The translations under genes and the position numbers were made by a program. From contig CAJWHM010000004.1 of the NCBI GenBank assembly GCA_913041125.1, positions 27,813-91,812 of the forward strand: DNA of 64,000 bases, given 5' to 3'. The stretch comes from an uncultured Bacteroidota bacterium. Lineage in GTDB: Bacteria; Bacteroidota; Bacteroidia; Flavobacteriales; Flavobacteriaceae. Positions 50,735 to 60,343 of this stretch are shown here, one piece after another. The notes under the pieces were generated by a model. The model was not told the DNA's origin and searched no databases. It saw only the letters and a program-made list of their open reading frames with translations. Position 1 is the stretch's first letter, and each line of letters opens with the position of its first letter.

Positions 50735-51505
50735 TTATAGTTTTCTAATTTTTATGTTTCTGAACCACAAATCGCTTCCGTGATCTTGAAATCCTATATA
50801 TCCTGATTTAAATTTACCATAATCTGGAGTATTATCCCACTTTCCTGAGTTTTTCTTTTCATACCATTCTTCTGACCAAGGAACAAACGATAAAACCTTT
50901 TTACCATTCAGCCAGTATTCTGCTTTTGTTTCGGTAAAAATTATTTTGGAATTATTCCATTGACCTGCAGGATTTAAATCTTTTAATTTTGGATCTGCTG
51001 CATACATAGCATAGTCTGATGAAGTTTTTTGAAGTGGATGTAATTGTGATGGGTTTTCAAAACCAACACTTTTGTTTGCTTCTGTTAAATCATGTATAGA
51101 AGCATAATTTTCATCATCAATTAATTGATATTCTGGCGCAACTTCTTGAGGTCCATCATAACCCTCTTTAATATGATATAGAATTCCGCTATTCCCTCCT
51201 ACTGGAATTTTCCATTCAACATATAATTCAAAATTATCAAACATTTCATCTCCATATATAATATCTCTACTACCTCTATAATCAAAATCCTGTTCTAAGA
51301 TTTGTTCTGTTTTAAAAGTAAGAACGCCATCAATTATTTTCCAACCGGGTGGCATCTTAGATTCATTATAGGCTCTCCAACCTTTCGTTGAAGTTCCGTC
51401 AAATAAATATACCCAGTCTGATTTATTATTTTTGTTTGACTCACAATTAATAATAAAATTTAAAATAAACGTAATAAAAAATATATGTTTAAATTTTTTA
51501 ATCAT
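50735..51505 (-). CDS. DUF1080 (3-keto-disaccharide hydrolase-type) lipoprotein
   Basis: WVYLFDGTSTKGWRAYNE, GNSGILYHIKE, GYIGFQDHGSDLWFRNIKIR. Confidence 0.95.
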   Translation of the reverse strand: MIKKFKHIFFITFILNFIINCESNKNNKSDWVYLFDGTSTKGWRAYNESKMPPGWKIIDGVLTFKTEQILEQDFDYRGSRDIIYGDEMFDNFELYVEWKIPVGGNSGILYHIKEGYDGPQEVAPEYQLIDDENYASIHDLTEANKSVGFENPSQLHPLQKTSSDYAMYAADPKLKDLNPAGQWNNSKIIFTETKAEYWLNGKKVLSFVPWSEEWYEKKNSGKWDNTPDYGKFKSGYIGFQDHGSDLWFRNIKIRKL

Positions 51506-51588
51506 AATAACCTTATTAGAATAATTTTAAATATAACGACCATCTTTTTACCTAAAAAATAAAATTTAAAAAAAATGGGGAAAAATAT

Positions 51589-51596
51589 TATATTTG
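51589..51596 (+). promoter_or_regulatory. TATATTTG -7 box upstream of ompA-like gene
   Basis: TATATTTG 18 nt before ATG. Confidence 0.5.
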
Positions 51597-51614
51597 TTTA
51601 TTAAATTTTTTTAA

Positions 51615-52952
51615 ATGAAACTGATAAAGTCTTTAATAATAGTATTGTTTTTAAGTTTAAACTTAAATGCCCAAACAAGTGAAAATCCTTGGGCAATTGC
51701 AGTTGGTGCTGATCTTATAAACCTTCAAGGTGATGATGTTAACTCTGGATTAAACTTTGGCGCTCCTGCACTAAGTTTATCTCGTTATTTAACTTCAGGT
51801 CTTTCTGTCGGTGTTAGATATGGATTAGGGGCTGCTGAACCACAAGATAACGTAGATCGTGATTACTCCTACTTAGATGGTGTTCTACGATTCAATTTTA
51901 GTGAAGAAAATACAATTCCATATCTTTTTGGAGGTTATGGATTAAGTAGATTCGCTGATGGAATGGATAAGGAAGGTATGTTTCCATCAGGTGAATCTGG
52001 AAGAACAATCTTTGGAGGTATAGGTGTTGATATCCCGATAAGTGATCAAGTAAATATCAATGTGAGTACTTCGTATAGAGGTACACAAGAAACTAATGAT
52101 TCCTATAACCACCTACAACATATTATAGGTTTGAGCTATAACTTTGGTGCTGGTGATGCCGATGGTGACGGTGTTTCTGATAAAAAAGACGAGTGTCCAG
52201 ATGTTCCTGGTCTGAAAGAATTTAACGGCTGTCCTGACACAGATGGCGATGGAATCCCAGATAAAGATGATAAGTGTCCAGAAGAGGCAGGATCAAAAGA
52301 ACTTCAAGGATGTCCCGATAGTGATGGTGACGGTGTTGCTGATGCTGATGACGCTTGTCCTAATGAAGCTGGATCTGTTGAAATGAATGGTTGCCCTGAT
52401 AGTGACGGTGACGGTGTTGCTGATAACATGGATCGTTGTCCTGATGTTGCAGGTGATGCTGCAAATGGAGGATGTCCATTTACAGATTCTGACGGTGATG
52501 GTGTTCCAGACAAGGACGACAATTGTCCAAATGAGGTGGGTACAGCTTCTAATAATGGATGTCCCGACGAACCAACAGACTTAGTAAGTTTTATTAATGG
52601 AGAAAACAGTAGAATTTTATTTGGTGCAAGTAGCTCTAAATTAGACAGTTCTGACATGGAAAAAATTGATAAATTAAAAAGTTTGTTAGATCAATATCCT
52701 ACATCATCAATTAGCATTGAAGGGCACGCATCAAGTGACGGTAGTGAGGCTTATAACCAGAAACTTTCTGAAAGAAGAGCGGATGCAGTAAAAGCTGCTT
52801 TAATTGAAAAAGGTATCTCCGAAGATAGACTTTCTACTGTAGGATATGGAGAAAACAAGCCAATTGAATCAAATGGAACTGCTAAAGGTAGATCCATGAA
52901 TAGAAGAGTGCAAATTAACAGAAGTACTCAAATAAATTTAATGCAGAAATAA
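51615..52952 (+). CDS. OmpA-family protein with thrombospondin type 3 repeats
   Basis: Signal peptide, N-terminal barrel, DSDGDGVxDxxDxCP repeats, C-terminal ISIEGHASSDGSEAYNQKLSERRADAVK. Confidence 0.96.
   Translation: MKLIKSLIIVLFLSLNLNAQTSENPWAIAVGADLINLQGDDVNSGLNFGAPALSLSRYLTSGLSVGVRYGLGAAEPQDNVDRDYSYLDGVLRFNFSEENTIPYLFGGYGLSRFADGMDKEGMFPSGESGRTIFGGIGVDIPISDQVNINVSTSYRGTQETNDSYNHLQHIIGLSYNFGAGDADGDGVSDKKDECPDVPGLKEFNGCPDTDGDGIPDKDDKCPEEAGSKELQGCPDSDGDGVADADDACPNEAGSVEMNGCPDSDGDGVADNMDRCPDVAGDAANGGCPFTDSDGDGVPDKDDNCPNEVGTASNNGCPDEPTDLVSFINGENSRILFGASSSKLDSSDMEKIDKLKSLLDQYPTSSISIEGHASSDGSEAYNQKLSERRADAVKAALIEKGISEDRLSTVGYGENKPIESNGTAKGRSMNRRVQINRSTQINLMQK
52150..52580 (+). repeat. TSP3 calcium-binding repeat coding region
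   Basis: Near-identical DNA, e.g. GATAGTGATGGTGACGGTGTTGCTGAT / GATAGTGACGGTGACGGTGTTGCTGAT. Confidence 0.9.
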
Positions 52953-52973
52953 TCTGTACAATATAATTATTAA

Positions 52974-53004
52974 AAACCTTCACTTGTAGTGAAGGTTTTT
53001 TTTT
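52974..53004 (+). terminator. Rho-independent terminator of ompA-like gene
   Basis: AACCTTCAC-TTGTA-GTGAAGGTTTTTTTTT. Confidence 0.9.
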
Positions 53005-53013
53005 AAAAATATA

Positions 53014-54495
53014 ATGAAAAAGATATTATACTTATTATTAATTTGCTTTTGTGTAAAAACTCAAGCTCAAAAAAGAAAAATTCCTGTAGATACTATTGTT
53101 GTTACAAATCACACAACTCTAATTAAAGGAAAAACTGTAAAATATGAGGCACAAACTGGAATGCAACCAATTTGGAACGAAGATGGTAATCCTATAGCAA
53201 CATTATTTTATACTTTTTATCGTAGAACCGATATAAAAAACATTAATAAAAGACCTTTAATTTTTTCATTTAATGGAGGGCCTGGATCTGGTTCCGTTTG
53301 GATGCATATTGCATATACTGGTCCAAAGGTTTTAAAAATTGACGAAGAAGGATTTCCTGTACAACCTTATGGTTATAAAAGTAATCCTAACTCAATTTTA
53401 GATGTAGCAGATATTGTATTCATTAATCCAATAAATACTGCCTTTTCTAGGATTTTAGATATAGACGGTAAAAAACCCGAACGAGAACAATTTTTTGGAG
53501 TTAATGAGGATATAGAATACCTAGCTGAATGGATAAACACATTTGTAACTAGAAAAGAACGTTGGGAATCTCCAAAATATATTATAGGTGAAAGTTACGG
53601 AGGAACAAGAGTAATGGGATTATCTGCTGCTTTACAAGAAAAACAATGGATGTATTTGAATGGTGTAATAATGGTATCTCCCGCAGACTATAAAGTTACT
53701 AGAATAGGTGGACCTGTATCTACAGCTTTAAACTTGCCTTATTATGCAGCTTCGGCATGGTTTCACAAAAAATTAAAATCAGAATATCAAAATAAAGACC
53801 TAACTGAATATTTACCAGAAGTTGAGGATTTTACAATTTATAAACTTATTCCTGCATTGACAAAAGGAGGTTTTATCTCCAGTGAAGAGCGCTTAAAAAT
53901 AGCAAAAAAAATGTCTGATTATTCTGGATTAAAATTAGAATCAATTCTTCAAAATAATTTAGAAGTCCCTAATTACTTTTTTTGGAAAGATTTATTAAGA
54001 GATCAAGGGAAAACTATAGGTAGATTAGATTCAAGATACATTGGGATCGACAAAAAAGAAGTTGGTACACGTCCAGATTATAGTGCTGAATTAACATCAT
54101 GGGAACATTCATTTACACCTGCAATTAATCATTACATAAGAAAAAACTTAAATTTCAAAACAGATTTAAAATATAATGTTTTTGGTCCGGTTGATCCTTG
54201 GAATTTTGATAATGATAATACACGAGAAGATCTTAGAAGAGCTATGGCTGAAAACCCTTATTTGAATGTACTTATTCAATCAGGTTATTATGATGGTGCA
54301 ACCACATATTTTAGCGCTAAATATACTATGTGGCAAACAGATCCTAGTGGTAAAATGAAAAAACGGTTTACTTTTAAAGGATATAGAGGTGGTCATATGA
54401 TGTACCTGCGAAATGAGGATTTAATAAAAGCGAATGATGACTTAAGAGATTTTATTTTAAAAACTTTATCCAAAGGGAAACCTGCAAAATATTAG
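53014..54495 (+). CDS. Secreted S10-family serine carboxypeptidase-like peptidase
   Basis: FSFNGGPGSGSVWMH, YIIGESYGGTRV, GHMMYLR. Confidence 0.94.
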   Translation: MKKILYLLLICFCVKTQAQKRKIPVDTIVVTNHTTLIKGKTVKYEAQTGMQPIWNEDGNPIATLFYTFYRRTDIKNINKRPLIFSFNGGPGSGSVWMHIAYTGPKVLKIDEEGFPVQPYGYKSNPNSILDVADIVFINPINTAFSRILDIDGKKPEREQFFGVNEDIEYLAEWINTFVTRKERWESPKYIIGESYGGTRVMGLSAALQEKQWMYLNGVIMVSPADYKVTRIGGPVSTALNLPYYAASAWFHKKLKSEYQNKDLTEYLPEVEDFTIYKLIPALTKGGFISSEERLKIAKKMSDYSGLKLESILQNNLEVPNYFFWKDLLRDQGKTIGRLDSRYIGIDKKEVGTRPDYSAELTSWEHSFTPAINHYIRKNLNFKTDLKYNVFGPVDPWNFDNDNTREDLRRAMAENPYLNVLIQSGYYDGATTYFSAKYTMWQTDPSGKMKKRFTFKGYRGGHMMYLRNEDLIKANDDLRDFILKTLSKGKPAKY

Positions 54496-54498
54496 CTT

Positions 54499-55398
54499 TT
54501 AAACATCACAAATTTCTACTGCTTTAGTTAGAGAGTTTATTCCAAAATTTGTTTTATCTCTAGGAATAAATTCTTGGGCAACATAACCTTGAAATCCAGT
54601 CTCTTTTATAGCTTTCATAATTGGTGGATAAAATAATTCTTGTTTTTCATCTAATTCATTTCGACCTGGAACACCCGCGGTATGATAATGTCCATAATAC
54701 TTATGATTCTCTCTTATAGTATGAATAATGTCACCTTCCATTATTTGCATGTGATATATATCATATAAAAGCTTAAAATTATTAGACCCTAACCGTTTGC
54801 ATAACTCAACCCCCCAAATTGAATTATCACACATATAATCGGAATGATCAACTTTTGAATTTAAAAGTTCCATATGTAATATTACGCCATGGTCCTCTGC
54901 AATAGGAATAATTTTTTTAAGACCCCTAATGCAATTTTCCATTCCTTCTTTATCGCTTATATTCCTCCTATTTCCACTAAAACAAATCAGATTGGTCCAA
55001 CCTGCGTCTGCAACTTGTTTTATATGTCGAGTAAAATGCATAATTAAATCTTTATGAAATCTTTTATCACACCAGCCATTTGTTAAACTCCTTGCAGATT
55101 TACCCTCGAGATCTCCGTAACACATAGTAGAAATAAGATCATACTTTTTTAAAATATCCCAACCCTCAGCTCCAATAAGATCTATACCTACCAAACCTAT
55201 TTTTTTAGCCTCTTTAGCTAAATCTTCTAATTGCATATTACCATAGCACCAATGGCACACAGATTGTTTAATGTTTCCTTTTAGTTTGAATGTTTTATTT
55301 TTAATCAACGGAGTGAATTTAGGAATAGTTATAGCTGAGGAGCCCAGTGCAAGAGTTTTAATTGCATCTCTTCTTTTTATATTTTTTTGACTTTTCAT
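54499..55398 (-). CDS. Hydroxypyruvate isomerase-like TIM-barrel protein, Tat-type signal
   Basis: IKRRDAIKTLALGSSAI; LLYDIYHMQIMEGDIIHTI, GHYHTAGVPGRNEL. Confidence 0.92.
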   Translation of the reverse strand: MKSQKNIKRRDAIKTLALGSSAITIPKFTPLIKNKTFKLKGNIKQSVCHWCYGNMQLEDLAKEAKKIGLVGIDLIGAEGWDILKKYDLISTMCYGDLEGKSARSLTNGWCDKRFHKDLIMHFTRHIKQVADAGWTNLICFSGNRRNISDKEGMENCIRGLKKIIPIAEDHGVILHMELLNSKVDHSDYMCDNSIWGVELCKRLGSNNFKLLYDIYHMQIMEGDIIHTIRENHKYYGHYHTAGVPGRNELDEKQELFYPPIMKAIKETGFQGYVAQEFIPRDKTNFGINSLTKAVEICDV

Positions 55399-55438
55399 GA
55401 TATGGTTTTAAACTCATTAGTGTAATATTAAAAACAAA

Positions 55439-56443
55439 TTACTGATTTTTTTCCCATTCCCAAGCATTTTTTAATGCTTCTTCCAGACTATATTTGGATT
55501 TCCAGCCAATTTTTTTTTCAATCTTTTTAATGTCAGCAAAAGCAGCTTCGGTATCTCCAGTTCTTGGTTCATTATATTCAAAAGGAACTTCCTCACCTGT
55601 CACTTTTTCAAAAGTTTTAATAAGTTCTAAAACGCTTACCCCAGATCCAGTTCCAACGTTAAAAGTCTCATAGATTGATTTTTCATTTGAAATTAAAAAG
55701 TCTAAACTATCAATATGAGCTTGAGCTAAATCCATGACATGAATATAATCTCGAATGCAGGTCCCGTCTGGTGTATTATAATTTGATCCAAAGACTTTCA
55801 ATACAGAATGTTTCCCCATCACAGTTTGTGTTAAAAAAGGAACTAAATTTTGCGGTACTCCTCTAGGATTTTCTCCAATTTTTGAAGTTGGGTGTGCTCC
55901 AATAGGATTAAAATAACGAAGTGAAATGGCACTAAAATTTGGATAAGCTTTACATGTATGCTTTATAATTTGCTCTCCTACTTGTTTTGTATATCCATAA
56001 GGCGAAGTTGGAGGTTGATAAGGTGTACTTTCCTTAATTGGTAATTTTTTTGCTTGACCATAGACTGTACATGAAGAGCTAAAAATCAATGGAATTCTTT
56101 TAGTAGAGATTAATTCAAGAAGATTCAGGAGACCAACTACATTATTTTGATAATAGTCTAATGGTATTTTATGACTTTCTTCTACAGCTTTGTATGCAGC
56201 AAAATGAATTACGCCCTTAATATCAACATGTTCATCTAATAAAATTCTTAATGAGCTTTTATCTCTAATGTCAATGTTTTCAAAAATAGGAGATTTACCT
56301 GTTATTTTATTTATGCCATCTAGAACACTTTCACTAGAATTTTCAAGATTATCTAAGCACAATACTTCAAAATCCTTATCAAGGAGAAGAGTTGTAACAT
56401 GTGAACCAATATAGCCTAAGCCTCCAGTTACAAGTATTTTCAA
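55439..56443 (-). CDS. galE: UDP-glucose 4-epimerase
   Basis: VTGGLGYIGSHVTTLLL, SSSCTVYGQ, SPYGYTKQVGEQI. Confidence 0.97.
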   Translation of the reverse strand: MKILVTGGLGYIGSHVTTLLLDKDFEVLCLDNLENSSESVLDGINKITGKSPIFENIDIRDKSSLRILLDEHVDIKGVIHFAAYKAVEESHKIPLDYYQNNVVGLLNLLELISTKRIPLIFSSSCTVYGQAKKLPIKESTPYQPPTSPYGYTKQVGEQIIKHTCKAYPNFSAISLRYFNPIGAHPTSKIGENPRGVPQNLVPFLTQTVMGKHSVLKVFGSNYNTPDGTCIRDYIHVMDLAQAHIDSLDFLISNEKSIYETFNVGTGSGVSVLELIKTFEKVTGEEVPFEYNEPRTGDTEAAFADIKKIEKKIGWKSKYSLEEALKNAWEWEKNQ

Positions 56444-56453
56444 AAATTGTAAT

Positions 56454-57914
56454 TTAGGTTAATTCCCATCCTTTACGATAATTTCGTGAAACAAATTGGT
56501 TGGCTTCATCGAAATTTGTGATTTTCATAGCTTTACCATCCCATAATAATTTTTTTCTACCAATATAATTAGGAACATCGTATCCATACTCTTTTCTTAA
56601 AGACTTCCCTTCAACCATATAACTTCTTATAGCTATATTACCCATTAGTACCGTTTCGGTTAGTGGTCCTGAAAAATCAAAAGATGAGGTTAAATTATTG
56701 TGCTCTTTGCTATTAAATCCAGCTTTACATGCGTCCACCCATTTTCTGTGGTGACCAAAACTAGGCTCATTTATTTTTATTTTTTCTCCTTCAATTAATT
56801 CGCCACCTTTCAGATAAAGTCTTGGATTATAACCATAATCTCCACATGTAATTACACCTTTTTCTCCAATTATCATTACTCCTCCTTCTTCAATAGTTAC
56901 ATCAGGCGGAAGTAATTCAGGGTGGAATGGTTTGATTCCTCCATCCATCCATGTGAATTTTATATTACTGCTGTTTTTCGAAGTGGCATCAAAATTGAAT
57001 GCTATTGCGGCAGACGGAGGACAACCGTCAGGTGAATAGTCAGCCGACCACATTTTTGTATGAATTTTTCCAATACTACATTCAACAGAAGTTGGGTATT
57101 TTAAGTTCAAAGCTTTAAAGGGTACATCCATTAAATGACAACCCATATCTCCAAGAGCTCCAGTTCCATAATCCCACCATCCTCTCCAATTAAAAGGATG
57201 CATATTTGGGATATATTCAGTATTTTTTGCAGGTCCTAACCACAGGTCCCAATCTAATTCTTTTGGTTTTAATGATGCATTAGCTTTAGGTTTATTAATT
57301 CCTGATGGCCATACAGGTCGATTAGTCCAAACATTAACTTCTGAGATTGTACCGATAACTTTATTATCAATCCATTTTTGTATTTGTAATTGATCAGGAT
57401 TAGATGCTCCCTGATTTCCCATTTGAGTGACTATTTTTTTAGATCTAGCCATTTCGGTCAAATATCTAGCCTCATAAACATTATGTGTTAATGGCTTTTC
57501 AACATAAACATGGACTCCCCTGTTCATTGCATATGAAGCGGCTACAGCATGATTATGGTCTGGGATTGCTATAGTTACAGCATCTATATCTTTTTGTTTA
57601 TCGAGCATTTTTTTAAAGCTCTTATAAAGTTTTGCCTTAGGGAATTTTTTTACAGTTCTTGATGCACTTCCAGAAAAGTCTACATCACAGAGTGCTACAA
57701 CTCTTTCCCTTCCACCAACGGTTGCATTGGTGATGTCTCCTGCTCCTTGTCCCCCAGCTCCAATAGCTGCAATTGCAAGTTGATCACTAGGTGCAGTGTA
57801 TCCTAAACCACCTAACACATTTCTCGGTACTATAAATAGTGAGCTTGCCACAACGCTTTTTTTGATAAAGGATCTTCTTTTTAATCCTTTTGACTTTGTT
57901 TTTTTATTTTCCAT
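56454..57914 (-). CDS. Gfo/Idh/MocA family oxidoreductase, Tat-exported
   Basis: LKRRSFIKKSVVASSLF; AAIGAGGQGAGD; HVYVEKPLTHNVYEARYL. Confidence 0.95.
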   Translation of the reverse strand: MENKKTKSKGLKRRSFIKKSVVASSLFIVPRNVLGGLGYTAPSDQLAIAAIGAGGQGAGDITNATVGGRERVVALCDVDFSGSASRTVKKFPKAKLYKSFKKMLDKQKDIDAVTIAIPDHNHAVAASYAMNRGVHVYVEKPLTHNVYEARYLTEMARSKKIVTQMGNQGASNPDQLQIQKWIDNKVIGTISEVNVWTNRPVWPSGINKPKANASLKPKELDWDLWLGPAKNTEYIPNMHPFNWRGWWDYGTGALGDMGCHLMDVPFKALNLKYPTSVECSIGKIHTKMWSADYSPDGCPPSAAIAFNFDATSKNSSNIKFTWMDGGIKPFHPELLPPDVTIEEGGVMIIGEKGVITCGDYGYNPRLYLKGGELIEGEKIKINEPSFGHHRKWVDACKAGFNSKEHNNLTSSFDFSGPLTETVLMGNIAIRSYMVEGKSLRKEYGYDVPNYIGRKKLLWDGKAMKITNFDEANQFVSRNYRKGWELT

Positions 57915-57973
57915 TTGTCAATTTTTGAATTCTAATTAACTAAAATACAAATAATTCAACCTAACAAAAATTA

Positions 57974-58510
57974 TTAAGGCGCTAAAAATTTTCCCTTCCA
58001 ATCGTCTTTTACGCTATAAACCGAACGAATATGATTAGGTCTTTTGAGCTTTAGGTATTCTATTTCTTTTGCTTCAAATACAATTTTAACAAAATTATTT
58101 TTTTTTATGTTGTGCTGAACCTCATCTGGACTTTTTATTTCTGATCCTGGAATTAAAACACTAGAATAATCTTTTTTACTTGATTCAGGTAATAGATTAT
58201 AAATATCAAGTTCAGTTAAAAATTTTTTTAAATCAAGATCAATAATTAATTGAATTAGTCTAGACGAATCATAAAATAAGAATTGGGCCTCTGGGAATAA
58301 TTTAAGCTCCTCTATTTTACTAGACCTAATGTCAGAATAAATTGCAAATTCAAAGTTTTCTGGATTAAACTCTCTAAGCACAACAGTCCTTAATTTAGGA
58401 CCTCCATCTTTTTTTATAGTTGCTAATGTTAAATAACGAAAAGGATGTTTTTTATGAATAAGAGCAGCGCTTAGTTGCTTTTTACAATCTTCAAGAATTA
58501 AATTTAACAT
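57974..58510 (-). CDS. Pyridoxamine 5'-phosphate oxidase-like flavin-binding protein
   Basis: HPFRYLTLATIKKDGGPKLRTVVLREF, YSDIRSSKIEEL. Confidence 0.85.
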   Translation of the reverse strand: MLNLILEDCKKQLSAALIHKKHPFRYLTLATIKKDGGPKLRTVVLREFNPENFEFAIYSDIRSSKIEELKLFPEAQFLFYDSSRLIQLIIDLDLKKFLTELDIYNLLPESSKKDYSSVLIPGSEIKSPDEVQHNIKKNNFVKIVFEAKEIEYLKLKRPNHIRSVYSVKDDWKGKFLAP

Positions 58511-59533
58511 CTATCTTTTATTAGTTTTAATCCAATTTTGAGTTCTTAATAAAGCATTTTGTTCTATATCCTTCCAAAAGAGGTTGACATCAGCAAAGTG
58601 ATAATTTTTTATGAATGATAAAAAAAACCTTTTTCTTATCCTTGGAAGTGATGACCAAAGCATCCCATCAATTTTTTGGATATTCAGGCTTTGAGGATAA
58701 ATTTTTTTTTCATATCCCAATACCCCTAGATGTTTTTCTCTTGGTCCAAATACGCTTTTGTCCCATGTAATTGGATTTGAAACTACCCCTCCTCTATACC
58801 AGTCATCATATTTTTTTGGTAAATGATTTTTTTTATAGGTATTCCAACTTACAAAACCACCAATTTCGTTTGGTTCCTCAAGAAAAGGGATGTGCTCAAA
58901 TTCATTTTTATAAATTCTAGCTCCTATTAAATATGCAGCAATTAGTCTTTTTTGCAAGGGTTTACCATCGAAAAATTCTTTTAGAAGCCTTTTTCCATGA
59001 ATTGAACCCTGACTATGCGAAGCTATGATTATTGGTCTGGATTCATTAAAGTTTTCTAAAAAGTGAATGAAAGCCTTTTTTACATCTTGATAAGCGATTA
59101 CCCCTGCTTGCTTTCCTTGAGTTGCATATGGTTCAACAAATATCCTGTAATGAGCTTGACGATAAAAAGGCACGTAAAGGTTTGCTGCTTTTACCCATGC
59201 TGAGGCTTGATTGACTACTGCTTTTTCTATAACATCCTTTCTTGTTATCGGATTGTAAATATCTGAATTCCAATTTTCATCTTTTCTATCAACAAAAAGG
59301 GTAGGATATATATAAAATACATCCGCTTCCTTTTTGTTTGGTTTTCCAACTAACTGCGTTAATGAAGAATTCCATTTATCAGGAAGCACAGCCCAACTTA
59401 TGGTTTGATTGTAATTTGGGGCAGGCGGTAAATTTTCTAGATTGAATTCTGAAGACATGTAGGTAGCTTTACATGAGATCAAGAATAAAATTAATATAAA
59501 TGAAAATGAAATACTTTTCTTTTTCAATCTCAA
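58511..59533 (-). CDS. DUF3089 lipoprotein (alpha/beta hydrolase-like)
   Basis: Lipobox LISC; DVFYIYPTLF, YQDVKKAFIHFLEN, IIASHSQGSIHGKRLL. Confidence 0.88.
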   Translation of the reverse strand: MRLKKKSISFSFILILFLISCKATYMSSEFNLENLPPAPNYNQTISWAVLPDKWNSSLTQLVGKPNKKEADVFYIYPTLFVDRKDENWNSDIYNPITRKDVIEKAVVNQASAWVKAANLYVPFYRQAHYRIFVEPYATQGKQAGVIAYQDVKKAFIHFLENFNESRPIIIASHSQGSIHGKRLLKEFFDGKPLQKRLIAAYLIGARIYKNEFEHIPFLEEPNEIGGFVSWNTYKKNHLPKKYDDWYRGGVVSNPITWDKSVFGPREKHLGVLGYEKKIYPQSLNIQKIDGMLWSSLPRIRKRFFLSFIKNYHFADVNLFWKDIEQNALLRTQNWIKTNKR

Positions 59534-59577
59534 TTTTTTCCAAATATAGAGAATGTATTTTTTATAAATATTAGTCT

Positions 59578-60285
59578 TTAATTCAAAATTACAGTTCTAA
59601 TTGATGGATTAAATGGACTGTCAATTAGTTCACCTGAAGAATTTATAAGTTCTAATTTTATTTTAACTTGTCCCTTGGGAAGACCTTCAATATAGTATGG
59701 TGACCATTCATCAATTAAAAATTCTTCACCATTAATTGTCGCTCTAACCTTATTTCCATTCTTAGAAATCGTGGTGTTTACTAAATAAAAATCTAATAAT
59801 AGTTTTTTTGTGTCCTGACCTGTATAAGTCCCTTTTGGTCTACTATAAAAAAGATATTGTTTATCTAAATCTATTTTCTCTAAATCACCATATTGAGTAA
59901 ATATATATGCATTTTTATTTTTTACAGATTCATGATAAGATCTTGATAAAAAAGCAAGTATAACTCCATTATCTGGATCGAGTTTTTTTTTGAATTTATT
60001 TGTGTAGTGGGCTGAGTAAGGATTATTATTAATAATTAAGTGAATGTGCTGACCTTTTTTTGAATTAGCTAAGCTATATTGAAATTCATGCTCAGTTTGA
60101 GCACCAAGTTTATAATTTTTAACATCAAATGAAAATTCTAATTCACTTCTTGAATTTAGTTCATTTAAAACTAATGCAGCGTCTTCATATTTTGGAGAAC
60201 CCTCTACTTTTGAAATTTTAATTTTATTATTATCACACGAAAATGCAAACAGTGCGGATAAAATAATTATATAATATTTTCTCAT
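59578..60285 (-). CDS. Hypothetical lipoprotein
   Basis: Lipobox AFSC; no confident family. Confidence 0.6.
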   Translation of the reverse strand: MRKYYIIILSALFAFSCDNNKIKISKVEGSPKYEDAALVLNELNSRSELEFSFDVKNYKLGAQTEHEFQYSLANSKKGQHIHLIINNNPYSAHYTNKFKKKLDPDNGVILAFLSRSYHESVKNKNAYIFTQYGDLEKIDLDKQYLFYSRPKGTYTGQDTKKLLLDFYLVNTTISKNGNKVRATINGEEFLIDEWSPYYIEGLPKGQVKIKLELINSSGELIDSPFNPSIRTVILN

Positions 60286-60343
60286 GATATTGCTTTTAGG
60301 CTAATTTATTGGGAAACTTTTAATTTAAAAAATAAATTAATCA

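Noticed and set aside
52150-52580. Short regularly spaced repeats considered as CRISPR-like
   Set aside because: Repeats are in-frame coding for Asp-rich TSP3 modules; no spacer-like variable units or cas genes
52304-52657. Antisense ORF and the 52387-52584 alternate-frame ORF in the OmpA-like gene
   Set aside because: Produced by the TSP3 repeat periodicity, not independent genes
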